From Solen grandis (taxonomy: Eukaryota > Mollusca > Bivalvia > Adapedonta > Solenidae), in contig CM037783.1 in NCBI GenBank assembly GCA_021229015.1, positions 28,776,605 to 28,840,604 on the forward strand: 64,000 bases of DNA, written 5' to 3'. Below, piece after piece: positions 11,738 through 25,300 of the stretch (positions are counted from its first letter, which is position 1; each line of letters begins with the position of its first letter). The notes below the pieces were generated by a model. It made no database searches, was not told where the DNA came from, and saw only the letters and a program-made list of their open reading frames with translations. A program made the translations under genes and the position numbers.

Positions 11738-13215
11738 ACACGGATTTGAATCGAAATCAAGCTTTCTACATGGTTTATAATGACACCATAAAATGACCGG
11801 AACCTGCATATTTACTGTAACTAAGTTATTTAAGAGCCACCTTTGCATTAAACCAAACTTTATTCCTCCACAAGGTAAAGTGATAGTTACGCAACATCAT
11901 GGAGAAATTAGTTCATTTGTGCCTTTATGTAATAGACATTTATTGTGTCCCGTAAATATTAATTTTTGAAACAAAATTGAAATTTCAACTGGTTTGCTTA
12001 AATCGTTCGATCATTTTACAAAATTGAGAAGTTCCTCGGTTTTCAAAGTAGAGAATCAAATGCTCAGAAATTAGGTACGTCAACCACAACTTTAAACATA
12101 ACCCGGTCCCAAACCTGATCTAATAAGTTAGGTTTTACTGTATGTATAATACTTTGAATAGGAATGAAAATGATATCTGGTATTATACATATCTATGCAT
12201 AAACTTATGCTACGTCCTCATTACCTCAATATACACCACAATTGAAATCGGTCTTAATCGTGGACTTATCGTGGCGCTCGTATCATATATAAAATCTTGA
12301 GGTCAGTTGTGGCAATCGTGTTGATCGTTGAAAATATTTTGGAGGTTCAAAACGTTTCTACAATCAACATTATTTCGAGTAGTATATCATCTCATCCGTT
12401 CGTAATGCATCGTACCAATTCGCATCTTATCGTGCTTCCAAATCGTGGTAATCGGAATCAGTCTTGGTTAAGACAAACACCAAGCTCTCTTGGGATGTTT
12501 TGCGATCTCTCATGATCTGTGACGCGCTGCTGGGACCCGTTGCTCACGAATGACTCACGAGCGAGTTGATACGAGAAGATGCGAGTAAATGTAAATAGTT
12601 ACGAGATGAAAAATCTTTTTCCTGACGCTCATGATCTGTAACGAGTTTTTGCGCCCATAATTTTTAACCGCCTAATTCATTAATCCTAAAGAGAACACAT
12701 CTACAGTAAACAAACCTTTAAGCCGTTGAGAGATGCTTCCCAAGAGAACCAGAGGAAAGAGGGGAACTGGTAAGTATGGTCAGTCTTGCTTCTTATTCTC
12801 AACGACCAAGCCACGCTGATGCACGCGGGTCGCACGATTGAAACACGCTTTTGCCGCTGCTTTAACGTTCCGCCCGCAATCCCGATACTCTGTCACTACG
12901 ATCATTAACCACTACGACCTCGCTACGTAAATTTTGAGCTGGTACAAAACTCACTTCGCTCTACCACGTTATACCATGTTCTATCACGCTCAATTCCGAC
13001 TCATTTACGTTCTTGATACGCTCTCGAAGACCTCGCCACGACTCTGCGACGTTCTTATTTTTTGGCTGAATTTTCAGATCGTTATGCGGTCGTGGTTCGG
13101 TTTTAAGTGGTTCAATAGATAATAGCATAAGGAAACGTGATGCATCATAAGTATAAAACTCTAATTAAAAAAATCTAGTATAATCATGCATTTTTGTATT
13201 TAAAATGCACAGTAC
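11738..13215. other. Unassigned region with strand-biased TCGT/ACGA words; possible short first exon
   Basis: Between 12250 and 12450 the plus strand has nine TCGT and no ACGA; between 12540 and 12640 it has five ACGA and no TCGT; ACGA continues to dominate to about 13050. In between, an ATG at 12733 opens a basic 12-codon frame (MLPKRTRGKRGT) ending at a good GTAAGT donor (12770), which could be a first coding exon on the plus strand. No partner exon was found. The next cysteine-module exon expected for the giant minus-strand gene is not seen here. Confidence 0.3.
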
Positions 13216-13357
13216 CTAAGTCAGATTTGATGTATTTTTTAGATAGTTCTTCTAACGATCCATTCGTTGATAAGCCTTTTGCATGCAGACGCTCTATCAG
13301 TTCACTCTTTTCAAAATTTCTTGGACGAGGACAGGAAGCCTTCCCTATTAATAGGTC
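13216..13357 (-). CDS. Giant gene: SAP-like exon (last one seen)
   Basis: One exon, phase 0 in, phase 1 out with GTACTG donor. It encodes ASCPRPRNFEKSELIERL..., then AKGLSTNGSLEELSKKYI: a helix, a Gly turn and a second helix in the spacing of a SAP motif (L..RL...GL.t.G....L). The same arrangement occurs at 16577-16715, where it directly precedes a CC exon. If the donor is not used, translation runs on for 9 codons to a stop ending at 13184, a possible terminal exon. No polyadenylation signal supports that. Confidence 0.75.
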
Positions 13358-16300
13358 CTGCAAACCAGTAAACAATTAATTAAGATTAACTAATGACAAT
13401 ACTATGACTATTTGGTCCTTTAAAAAATCCGTGAAAATCAAAACAGTTAAAATTAAATTATTGAGGATAACGATCTTTAGATGAATAAGGAATGTTTTTC
13501 ATTTAGAAAGAATATTAAAGAAAACTACATACCAGTGATATCCCAAGGTTCTGGAGAAAAGAATCGACTATCTTCTCTACAGAATGAGCAACGGTTTGAC
13601 CCCAAAGCTCCTTCCCTAACTCCTGGTTGAAATGGAAGTCAACTGTAAGATATTATAATTTTTCACGGTAATCCTTCGATGGCAACAGTAAAAATGATTT
13701 CAGAAACTCAATTTAAAAAAAAAGATCGGGCTCAACTGAATGTACTGGCTCTTAAAGAGTCGCCATTAGTGGTCTGATATCAGCCACTATGACTTTGGTC
13801 TAAACATTGTTTCCGAGTATGATTAAGAATGCATAACAAAGGAAGATAAAAGAGTGTACAGGCACTATTGGCCGTAACACACATCCTTGTGAAGCAACTT
13901 TAGGCGGTAAATTATACATGCACATTGTCTTCTCCCAGGTCATTTAAGATTGATTACTTGTATGCTGATGTAAGAGTGAGAATGAACAATGTTATGCTTG
14001 AATACTGAATACTCCTTCCTTATCTTAACGCGAAATGAAATGAATATTTCATCAAATAAATATCATCTTCATTTAGATTCAAATCCGCACACATACAAAT
14101 ATAAAAATTATACAAATAATATGCAAATACGAAAAAAATTTTAAACGTAATGCATGACTTTCTGTTTATAAAGATTGACGGAAGGTTGAGAAATTCTTTA
14201 TTACTTTGTCCGATATTTTTAAACTTATCAATTAAATATGGAATAAACAAGTTTTATGACAAGACACGAGAAAACCGTATTAAGGGAAAATTCAGGAATG
14301 CAATATAAAGTTTTCTTTAACATGCTGTGAAGAAAAGGCAAAAGAAATGAGCAATCAGAAGAAGTTAAACATATTTGACCCCTACTTTGTATATATTCTG
14401 TTGGTATACATGTGAGTAATTAAGTGTTTATCTTTCTGTCTAACTGTCGTGTAAACACCAAGTTAATTAGTTGTTTTTTCTATATCAATACTTATTTAAA
14501 TTTTCATGATTATGATAATATAGTACATGTATGAAAATTTAATTATACGAGTAACTACAATAATAATGTCTGTACAGAGGTATTTTTGAAAACCTATTAA
14601 TTTTCTTCGAGTGGTAATTCATCTCATTTTGTCTAGAAGGTTTATAATATTCGCAATTCGTTCATTTTCGTGTCGATTATCGCCATTATAATATGGTTCA
14701 TGCTGTTACAGATTGGCACGGAACAGAAGTCAGAATCGGAAATAAAATATCATGAAACTTTCTTCCTCGTAAAGCTTTCGCTAAATCAAATCTTTTGAAG
14801 TCTTTATACTGACGTTACAACCTCAAGATAGATGTTCGTTTCTTTCCGGAGGTATTCCTGCCATTTTCCGTACAGGTATTGTACTAGTTAATGTTGGTGC
14901 ATTATGTCTTGCCCGTAAGAAAATTATCGATGCATTTTGGAAGTGAAACCATCAGTAACAACCATTCGTCGATCTCATGTGACATTTGCTTACTTGATAC
15001 GACCATCAAATGGGACTTTAAATTATGCAGTTTAAATTTATTTATTTATTCTTTTCTTTTCTTTTTTATTTATTTATTTATTGGGCATTTGGATAATCCA
15101 ATTATCATTACTTATGACCGAATGAAAACAAAGTGAAATAGATATAATTCAAAAACCATTTAAGAGCCATAAAGACTTATAATGTCATGATCGTAAATTA
15201 ACATAAGGCACTCCTTCACAATTGGGAGACATTTAAATTCGCACTAGTTAGATGTGATGGAACACATTGATGAAGTCAATATTTCAGGAAAACCAACCTT
15301 TTCCGAGGACAACATTTCCGTTCTCATCGACCGTTGGCAAAGGAAATTTGGCTCCTTCAAATAAGAAGACGAACACAGAACAATCTGTATTGTCGTCCTC
15401 ATTACATATTCCGGCCCCAAATGATACCACAATTGTTGTTTCAATTATATTCAGTTTGTACCTGAAGTAGTAAGTAGTGAAGAAGTAAAACTTGTTGCTT
15501 TACCAATCAGAAAATATAACAACGATTATTTCACTTGTAAATAAAGAATCAACTGTTGAGTTCTTGTTACACTTACTTAATAATAAGTCCGTTGCCATCA
15601 AGGAACGGGTACTTTATATTTGTAGGAACTGTACGTTCGTCCTCTGAAATGAAAGTAACAGGTTAGAAATCTGACAGTCAATATCATTTTAATCAATGTA
15701 AATTTATACAAACTGCATTATTTTACTCAAATTATAAGTTACAAATAAGAGAATCATTTCATATACGAGTCCGTAATGCATACGACTCCAGGATGCTATG
15801 TTACGTCACATCCAATTACGAATGATTTTGTTACGTTCAGTATTTGTATAGTGACCTCGATTTACATGAATTTAATCTTCTTAATCAACAAAATTTGCAC
15901 AAGCATTTTTGTTCATGATTGGCAAATATGTACGTGCGTTTATTTAAAGCAAACTCTTACTTTTTCGTGGATGCTCTGTAAAATAAAATATGGGTAGCGT
16001 GTTTTTCATATGCTTTTCTAAATAGTCTGCAATGTAAATAAAATAAATAACAATACCGATGTAACTAAAGTGAATTGAAATATACCTCTGAAAAGCCCAG
16101 GTCCTTTTATGACATATTTCCAGTCTTCAAATCCAAATGTGATCGAAGGATATTTAGGATCAAGCCTGACGTACGCTTTAAACGATTTTTCCAACAAATT
16201 AAACAACTCGATTGTCAGACAGCATTCTATACCAAGGCACTTGTCATCAAATGTGCAAAACATTAATTTATTGCTTGGCATTTTTAAGGTAATAAATGGG

Positions 16301-19300
16301 CATGCTGAAAATAGAATAAATGGATAAAGTACAGATATACGTAAAAAATTAGTTATCCTGTAGTATCTTATATTGAAAACTACTTTTTTGATGTTAAATG
16401 TGTCTCAAATTTTAGATTGAGCATTAAAAACACATAAAATGTGTCATGTGTATTCAAAATGTAAATAAAAAAAAAACTAATTTGTATTAACTATGAATGA
16501 ATAAAATGATGTAAATAGGAATATATTATATATAGAGAGTCATACAATGCACTTCCATATAAAAATATCAATATACCATGATCCGGTTTGACAAGTTCAT
16601 GTATCATGTCCTCATGATTTCCTGATGCGATTTTGCCTCTATTAAATAGTTCTTGCTTTAGTTCATCATTTGACATTGCCGACGGATTCATACACGATTT
16701 GCCTCCAACCGCTCTCTGTAAATAAAAGTAACGTCTTGTATTCATAAATACATTTTTTTTCAAATTACATTTCTAATGTTCATTAAGATTCATCTCGTTG
16801 TATTTTGAAATCGAGACAATCGAAATGTCTTTCTATTAATATGAACGTATTTAAATCACTTTTATTAAAAGAAGCATAGATATGAAAATTTCAAAAATAT
16901 ATCACCTTAACAGTCCTCATGAGCGTTGCCATTTTCTTTTTGGATTTGTCCATTCCAAGTTTGTCGAGCAAGTCAATGATTGCCCCCATCTTTAAACGTC
17001 TTATTGAAAACCTCTTCAAGAATGATTTGATGTCTTTAATAAAATGCTCCACAGTGGCTCCTATGCATACAAAGCGATACATAATTACGAATAATTAGTG
17101 ATGGTAGTTTTACATTAAACGGGTAAAAGTAATATAATAAGAATGTTTTCTGTAGTTGCTGTTTCTTTCTCTTTTTTTTTTTTTTTTTTTTTGCTTTAAT
17201 CACTGTATATTAATAGGAACTTGAAAAGTGACTTGTAGTAGAAACAAAAACGATCAAGATCAAATCAAATGTACATTAGATTTATAAATGATGTTAGCCA
17301 ATACTTTTAACATAAATAAAAGATTCCAACCAATTTTATCCATAATCCCCCTCTTTCTTCTGCGAAAAATTGAAGATATTTGACTGAACATTCCGTCTGC
17401 GTTATCTGTAAAGAAACATAAAAACATTTTGTTCAAGTGTAAATAATAAGGTAATATTGATTCATTTGATAAAAATTGATGCGATGTCGGTTATTTAAAT
17501 AATCATTATTCATACTAAATCCATTACACTAATAGGCAAATTTAGCTATTGATCAGATCAATTATTACTTTTAATTGCATTGATTTCTTGTCCCGGACTG
17601 TCTGATTCATCCAGTTTTGAAGGGGCTGTTGTGCCTGAATCAGAAACATCTGGCGTTGTGTCCTCTTCATTCTTCCCGTCCGGTCCAACGATTGAACCGG
17701 CTCTTATAGTTTTATCCTGTGAACAAACAAGACACACTCTAACATTATTTTATGTTATGTAATTTGAATATGATTATAGATAGGAAAATCAGATAAACTT
17801 CTTTGCCAAAAAATAGAATGTAGCGCAATTTTCAATATTTCCTCAATTATTCCATTAACATTCATTGCTTGAATCTGTCATAATCAGGGACACACATATA
17901 TCAAAATCAGTTTAATATGAAATAAGCTTAAATTACAACCGTCATATTAATGTTCATCATTGGGCTTACATTTGTTTAGTATTTTCTGTAATTTATTTAA
18001 ATGTCTATAAGAAGCAAAGTAAGTACTATGAACACTAGTTTGTAGTCGTCACATAATTGATGATAGTCAGCTTCGATTGGCCTCCCAGATAAGTATTTGC
18101 TTGGGTCCAATACACCATTTCCCTTTTTGATGGCATAGTGAATATGGTTTGATTCGTGACATGCCGATTTCGCAACCATACCTATGGGATCACCAGCCCC
18201 TACCTGCAAGTGATTGTTACTAAGAATTATGCCCATGCAGATTTAATATGTTGTGAAAGAATACATGCATTATTATAACTGAAAATCATACTGTACAAGT
18301 TTGTGGTACATCAAAAGAAAATATATTTCCAAAGACAAATTAAACAGACTCAGACAGGGAACTCCTGTATAAGCCAGTGGAAAATTTTGTTTAGGCATAG
18401 AGCAGATCATTGAATATAACCATATTATACAATAATCTTTTCTCTACTTCAAGGAATTATTTTCAGTTTGATTTTTTTAAGTATCATTTCATTCAATCAG
18501 TGTAGCAGAGAAACAATACATTTTACATAGTTATCATCATGCAGGTACTTTTCAATTTTACATGAAACATTTTTATTTCTTGACTAATTGTAATACATTT
18601 GCATCATTTTGATGGTAATGTTCTTTTGTAAGATACAATTTTCTTTTACACACCTTCAGTAGAAAAGGAAATATTTGAAAACGAGAATTCGACAATTTGT
18701 TATGTGTTTCTGTGAGATTTAGACTAGTTGCCAATCTTTTTTAATATGGCTTTTTTTTTGTAAAAGATTAAGGGCATATGCTACGGTTTTTTTTTCTTCA
18801 ATAGTATTTTTTGATTTTCACATATGTTACGTAATCATCTGAATTAATGAAATAAATATCCTCGGGGTTTTCAGTTATACAGAAATGAACAAAGACCCAT
18901 AGGTTTTTTGGAAAGGGGAGAGAAGAAATATCTTCATTTCCAAACACTTTTTTCTTTTTACAGAAAATCCTTCAACAGTTTTTTTTTGTTTTTTTTTTCA
19001 TGTTAATTTACTTTAATGGATGCTTGATCAAGCTAATGAAGAAGTATAGGTCACCGAGTTCATTTTCGAGAACTAGAGCCGTTTCTATGTTAATGGGCTG
19101 ATGCTAAAAAGAAATCAAAGTTTAACATCTATTAAACATACTTAATTCATTACTTAATTCATTTAAAAGTAATACACTTTTCGAAAAAAATATGTTTTAA
19201 ATACAAACAATACAAACACATGTGCTTTACTGGCGAAAGAACTTTTTAGTGTAGTTTTGTTGACATTGTGACAGCTTATATGCAAACATTAGGAATATCC

Positions 19301-22300
19301 AAAATAGGTTTACATGTCCGAAACATTGTAATGGTAAACTGTAACACACGCCCTTAAGTGTTTAAGACTTGTTGCGATTATCAAATAGTGTTTGTATTCA
19401 CATATTATAAAATGAATTTGCAATATGGTGGTCAACTTTCAATAAAGTGAATAACATTTTAGAAAGTGCTATTTTAAATTCAATATTACTTCATATAGGA
19501 TATTAAAAAATAGGCCGAAGTTTGAGAGTAATGTGTTGAAGACATTTTAAGCGTATTGCAAAATGTTCGAGGTCACAAATCAATCATTTAAGCATCCTCT
19601 ATGGAATTTTGGTTATAAGCAATGAATGAATACATACTTTTAATATACGGGTGTTATTTTTAGTGTACGCATGATCCTTATACAATGACCTGTCATACAT
19701 GCTGTGTATTTTCAATGCAAATTTCATTCCGAACTTATAAAGTATAACATTATCATCACAATACATATACACTGTATTATCCTTTACTATTATTTTACAG
19801 TATCAAAAGTATTTAGTTAGACTTTAATATAGCTTTGCGCCTAATCTCAGAATAAGAAAAAAACTTGGTGCAAAAAAAACCATCGCTGTAAATATTTTAT
19901 CTGTAACCATGTGACAAATGTTAAATTGACAAGTAATTAAAGAAGCTCTTGCACAGATGATCAATGACTAAGAATTTTTTATTTAAATATCAGTGTGTAT
20001 AACGTCTATCATTACCCATCTACAGACGCATTGTCACCAAATGAAATAGTCCGTGATTTTAAAAAAGATGGTTTCTCCACCACAGACAATAGCGTCACGA
20101 ACGGTATTGAACATATTTTTGAATAACAAAACCTATATTTAGACATCCTATTTTCATATGACTGGTCAAATTCACTCTTAGCGCATGCGCTCACTTTACA
20201 CGCTTAACGTACGAATTCTCTACCCGGCCTGGTGAAGACGTCATGTTGCGGAACGTGTCACGTGGTACCGATACACCTGTGACGGAGATTCCGTATTCTA
20301 TATTCAAACGATTTCCCCAAACTCGGTGTTAACAAAAATAGTGCTTCCCGTACAATGTGACCTACACTTGCCGAATTTATTTGTCATGAAACAAAGACTT
20401 CATAATCATTAACGAGAGAGAGTAGAACACCTTTCTTTCGACTACCGATCATCTGTGAACGAGTTGCTTGAAGAGCCATATGCGGCATCTTATTAAAATT
20501 GTACGAGTTACACTGACATTGTTATCACAATAAACTAAATATAGCTACGGCAATTACTTTATAGAGCATGCTTTCCGGAAAGAAACTTATTCAACTGATA
20601 TTATTCATCAATTATTTCTACAATAACGACTTACCGCATTTTCAACATAGGATGGGTCATCCATAGACTTAATATCTGCATTCGGTTCAACATTAGTGAT
20701 GATAATGATGGCGTCTTTTGGAAGTTCTCCGCTGTTTTTAATAGCAATTTCATTTTTATTTCCGGTCAGATAAACTACGCCCGCAAACGGTGCAACCAGC
20801 TGGAATGAAGATAAACAGTACCATGTCAATTTGTCAAATGTACTTGTCTTAGTGAAATAATAACATGATTTAATTAGGATCATTCAATACCAGCAGTGTG
20901 TATCGTTATATTATATAATTTTAAGATAGGAGCGTAAATACCTCTTCGCCTTCGTTGATGAGAAGATCGATCCCAGAAAGTGCATACTCCTTATTATTTT
21001 CCAGTTTTGATGGATAAAAACCTGACCCAGGACAATCCGGACTACTCAGTCTCCTGACCCTCGGAAAGTCTTTGTGACTTGTTGGTCCAAAGATTCTATT
21101 CACCATTGACCTTGCAAAGTCATACCTACATAAGATTGTAAAAAATTATGTAACATTATATCATATAATGGGTTACCCACTTACGTGTCGTAGCACCTTT
21201 CTAGTTGTGCCAGTTTCCATTCCACAACTCAAAAGCAAGGAAATTGTGTCTAGCAGCGAGGTGCTATATGACGTCGAATTAACCGACTGAGGAAGCCGGG
21301 TAATCCCTAAAAATGTTATTAATTAACCCTCATAGTGCATGAATAAGAATTAGAGATAAATTGCTTAGTAGGAAGAATACAATTGATAATTACCCCTTTT
21401 TTAAAGCTGTATATGCGTCTTTGATGGCTTTGAAAACATCATAGATACTTTCAAATAGTTTGAAGAATTTGTTTCCTATGTCGAACAATCCCTGGAATGG
21501 CTCAAAAAGTTCGTGTAGTACGTTTTCGACCTCCTTAATTACTGTGTTCTTTATGTCTTTCTAAAAAGTAAACATTTGTGTCATACTTAAATAATAAACA
21601 AGAACTATCATTAAAAATGATGATTTCCCCCAGATACAGCTTTGTCACAGATACTGTTACCTTGTCAGACAGTCTTGATGAAATAAAAAAAATATCAGGT
21701 AGAGCTCTGATATATTTTTACATGTATCGCCGATAAAAAAAATAAGCAAACATGACATGCCAAGGATATATGCTACTGTTGGAACTTAAAAATGCTGTAA
21801 AGTTATATGAAAATCTGACCAATAGTAGCTGAGAAAAATTGTTTTAAGAAATATGGCACGGGGGGATAACTCAAAGAATATTGAAGCAAGCATGAGATGC
21901 CTACAATATGAGCTAGTAGACCTGGTATTTATAATTGTTGTGAAGTTAAATGAAATAGTGTGGACAAAATATGTTCAATAAATAAAACAAAGTGCCCTAA
22001 CTCATATAAAATCAAGCTGTTCATGATCTGCCAACGATGTGCGCAACTAGACTTGGTACTTATTAATATTGTGAAGTTAAATCAAAAACAGACCATTGGT
22101 AGCCGAGAAATACTGTGGACAAAATATATTCAATTTATATAACAAAGGAACATAACTCATTTATTATCAAGCCAGTCATGATGTGCCAAGAATATACGCA
22201 ATTAGACTCGGTTCTTTTCAATGCTATTAAGGTACTAGTAAATCAAAATCTGACCAATGGTAGCCGTGGTCGAGAGGGTAAAGTCGCTGACTTTAACATT

Positions 22301-25300
22301 CACTCAGCCCCTCACCGCGTGGGTTCAAAACCCGACAGCGTCATTCAGATTTTCATGTGAGGAAGCCTTCCAGCTGGCTTGCGATAGGTCGGTGGTACTA
22401 CCCGGATGCCTCCGTGCATTCGGGGTCTTCCTCCACCTGTAATTAGTTGGACGTCGCTATATGACTGAAATACTCAGAAAATCAGTCAATCAATCATTTA
22501 AATCAAGCGAATTAAGATGTGCCAAGGATATGAACAACTAGGCTTGGTGCTTATCAGTCTTGTAAAATGTGATCTAAATCCGAGCAAATGTAGCCTAGGA
22601 ATAGGGCAGACAAATCTCATCTACAGACGGACCGACCGACAGACGGACCAACAGACGTGACTCCAATATAGCCCCATTATTCTTCGTATCTGAGAGTATA
22701 ATATCTAGATAGCAGTAGTGAAACTTATTTAAATAATCTCTCTTTTGTTACCAAAAAAAATGTATGTGTACAAAACACTACATAATCTATACTGTTCTAG
22801 TTACATATAATTTAAAATTAGGTTTATGTATTTTTTGTATGTTTATGTATTTTTTAAAATATATTAGGGAGGAAAAGTTATTATGTCTTAGCAATAACAT
22901 AGTTTAAACCAGACGAAAAAAAATTTGTTTGCTTAAAAAATATAAGCAATAGTAAATACTTGCTTGATAATATATCACATCCCGTACTATAGAGTCTAAA
23001 ATTGTTGTGTATTTGGTATTAAAATGTTTTCAAAGTACAGTGGTTTTATTTGATATTTTCAAAACAAGTACATGCATTTTAAAAATTCATACTTTTCATA
23101 AATCAATTATTATAAGAGCGAAACTACTAGAGGTAGTTCTTAAAAATTAGAAAATTATTTAATGAAAGTCCTGGTTCAAATCAGTTTATTCAGAAGATAT
23201 ATGGAAAACATATCTACAATCATTTTAAATCTTTATCAAACTAATAAAAAATCTACAATTTTTCACTTCAGTATTATTGCCTTTAAAAGCATTCAAAAAC
23301 CTCATTCCGCTTACTTACCAGACTTTTCTTTCCTTTTGATAACGTTTTCACGGGATCGTCTGAATGCACAAATTCGTTTAACCAGTCTTTGCCGCCCGTT
23401 CTTAAAACTTCAAAAGCGTGTTTGAATTGGTCGATAACACTGGCTGCTTCTACTCCAAGATTGCTCCAGGACGGCTTAATACCTTACATAAATGGTAATC
23501 GGGAATTTTTTTTTTTCAAAATCAAAGACTGTATAATGAAGCCTGTATTAAAAGCTTTTGTCAAAAAACACAAACCATTTATCATTCAGCAGTTGTGTTC
23601 GCATGTATTAAGCGAGTTTTGTATAGATCATCTGACAGGCACGGGGTATAATGGGAATCTCTTTGGCAGATTTTAAATCATTAAGAGAAGCCGACAGTTG
23701 TTTTAAAGCAGCTCGTTCACAGATTTCGGTATTAATGTTTGTGAAGTATCTGTTTCCTGACCAATAAACTCGGTAAGTGTAGGTCACATTGCACGGGGAA
23801 ACGCTTTTTCGTAAAGGCCTACCTACCGTAAAGGAAATCGGTTAAATAAAGAATACCATGTACCAAGAGTCCCATGTGACACGTTCTGAAACATGGTGTA
23901 TTCACTATTTCAAGCTAGCCACGGGTTCAGCCTATGAAGTGAGCGCATGCGTGAGGAGTAAATGTGATCACTCATAAGACGGCACACGAAATAGAAAGTC
24001 TAGATATTGATTTTAAAATCTAAATATAGGTTCAATACCATTCCTTACAGTATTGCCTGTGATGTAGAAAGCACCCTTTTTTAAAATAACGATTTATTGT
24101 ATTGACAGTCGTAAAACACACAGACTGTTAAAAGTCAAAATCTTTGTCACTGACCATCTCTGAAGGAACTGCTTTACCATTCGGGTCACACTCATATTAT
24201 TTTATAATGTTAATACATTTTCATTTAACTAAACTCACGACTATTACAATACTTACATAGACGTAGACGGCAAAGATAATTTCAAATAGCAATAAAGATA
24301 ATCATACCATCTTTTACAAAGACTTGCTGCAATATTTCAGCAAGTGCTTCTTTCATCTGCTGATCATTAATCCAAATCCTGAAACAAATCGTCATCATTA
24401 TCAACAACAACAATGCATACCCGACATGAATACCTTAAATTCAATTCAACATTCTCAATTGATATATTGTTCATGTTTGTGTACGTTGATTGTTAAGGCG
24501 TTTAATATGATTCTTCGATTTCATTATCTATATGTTTATAAAAACGGAAAGAATTTAAATAAATGAGTAAATACAATAACACAATTTGCCATAATAATGA
24601 TAGATATGTGGTAGTATAAATATCACACATACATTAGGGCGCCTTTTCCTATGTTGAACAGTGACGTTTTCGGGTCCTTGAAAATGTTCATGAATCCTTC
24701 TATGATGCCTTTAATAGCTTCAAATATCTGCTGAGCTGATTGGGGTATCACAACTTTCACAGCTTGGACAATGGACTGTTGATAAAATCGAAACCAATCA
24801 ATATCAATGGTTAACGCACATGATCAAACCTCCATTTTATTTCTTTTATCATACTCAGACCTGGTGTATATCGTATGTATATGGGTCATTGAGTGTATGA
24901 CACTATGCCTGCATTGATCCTACAGTTCATCAAGTGGTCGGTGGAATTTTGAACAATAGAGCCTATAGCCCAAAGTCAATGTAATCTTTGTATCTGCACT
25001 GAAGTATTTTTGTTGTTGTTGTTTTTTGTTGTTGTTTTTTGTTGTTGTTGTTGTTTTGTTGTTGTTGTTTGTTTTTTTTTGGGGGGGGTTTAGAATTTGA
25101 CGGACCATGAATATGATATATTGATAAATGGGTTACAATAACCGAATATTGAATAATTAATATCTAATAATATGGAATCTTATATATTTCTTATATATTT
25201 TTATATATAAATATTTCATATGGCATTATATTATTATATCATATTCATGAAATAACCTTTAATAACATATATGTACATGTGTAATTCGTGTTTATTTTTA

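Noticed and set aside
11518..11848. Open frames crossing the gap
   Set aside because: They exist only because N was read as open; no real sequence supports them.
13533..13625. Acceptor at CCAG directly before GAGTTAGGG for exon 13533
   Set aside because: Leaves the wrong phase after exon 15298; the acceptor next to 13642 fits phase and keeps the module sequence.
24920..25108. Asn/Thr/Lys-rich minus-strand frame
   Set aside because: Translation of a TTG/TTTTG microsatellite.
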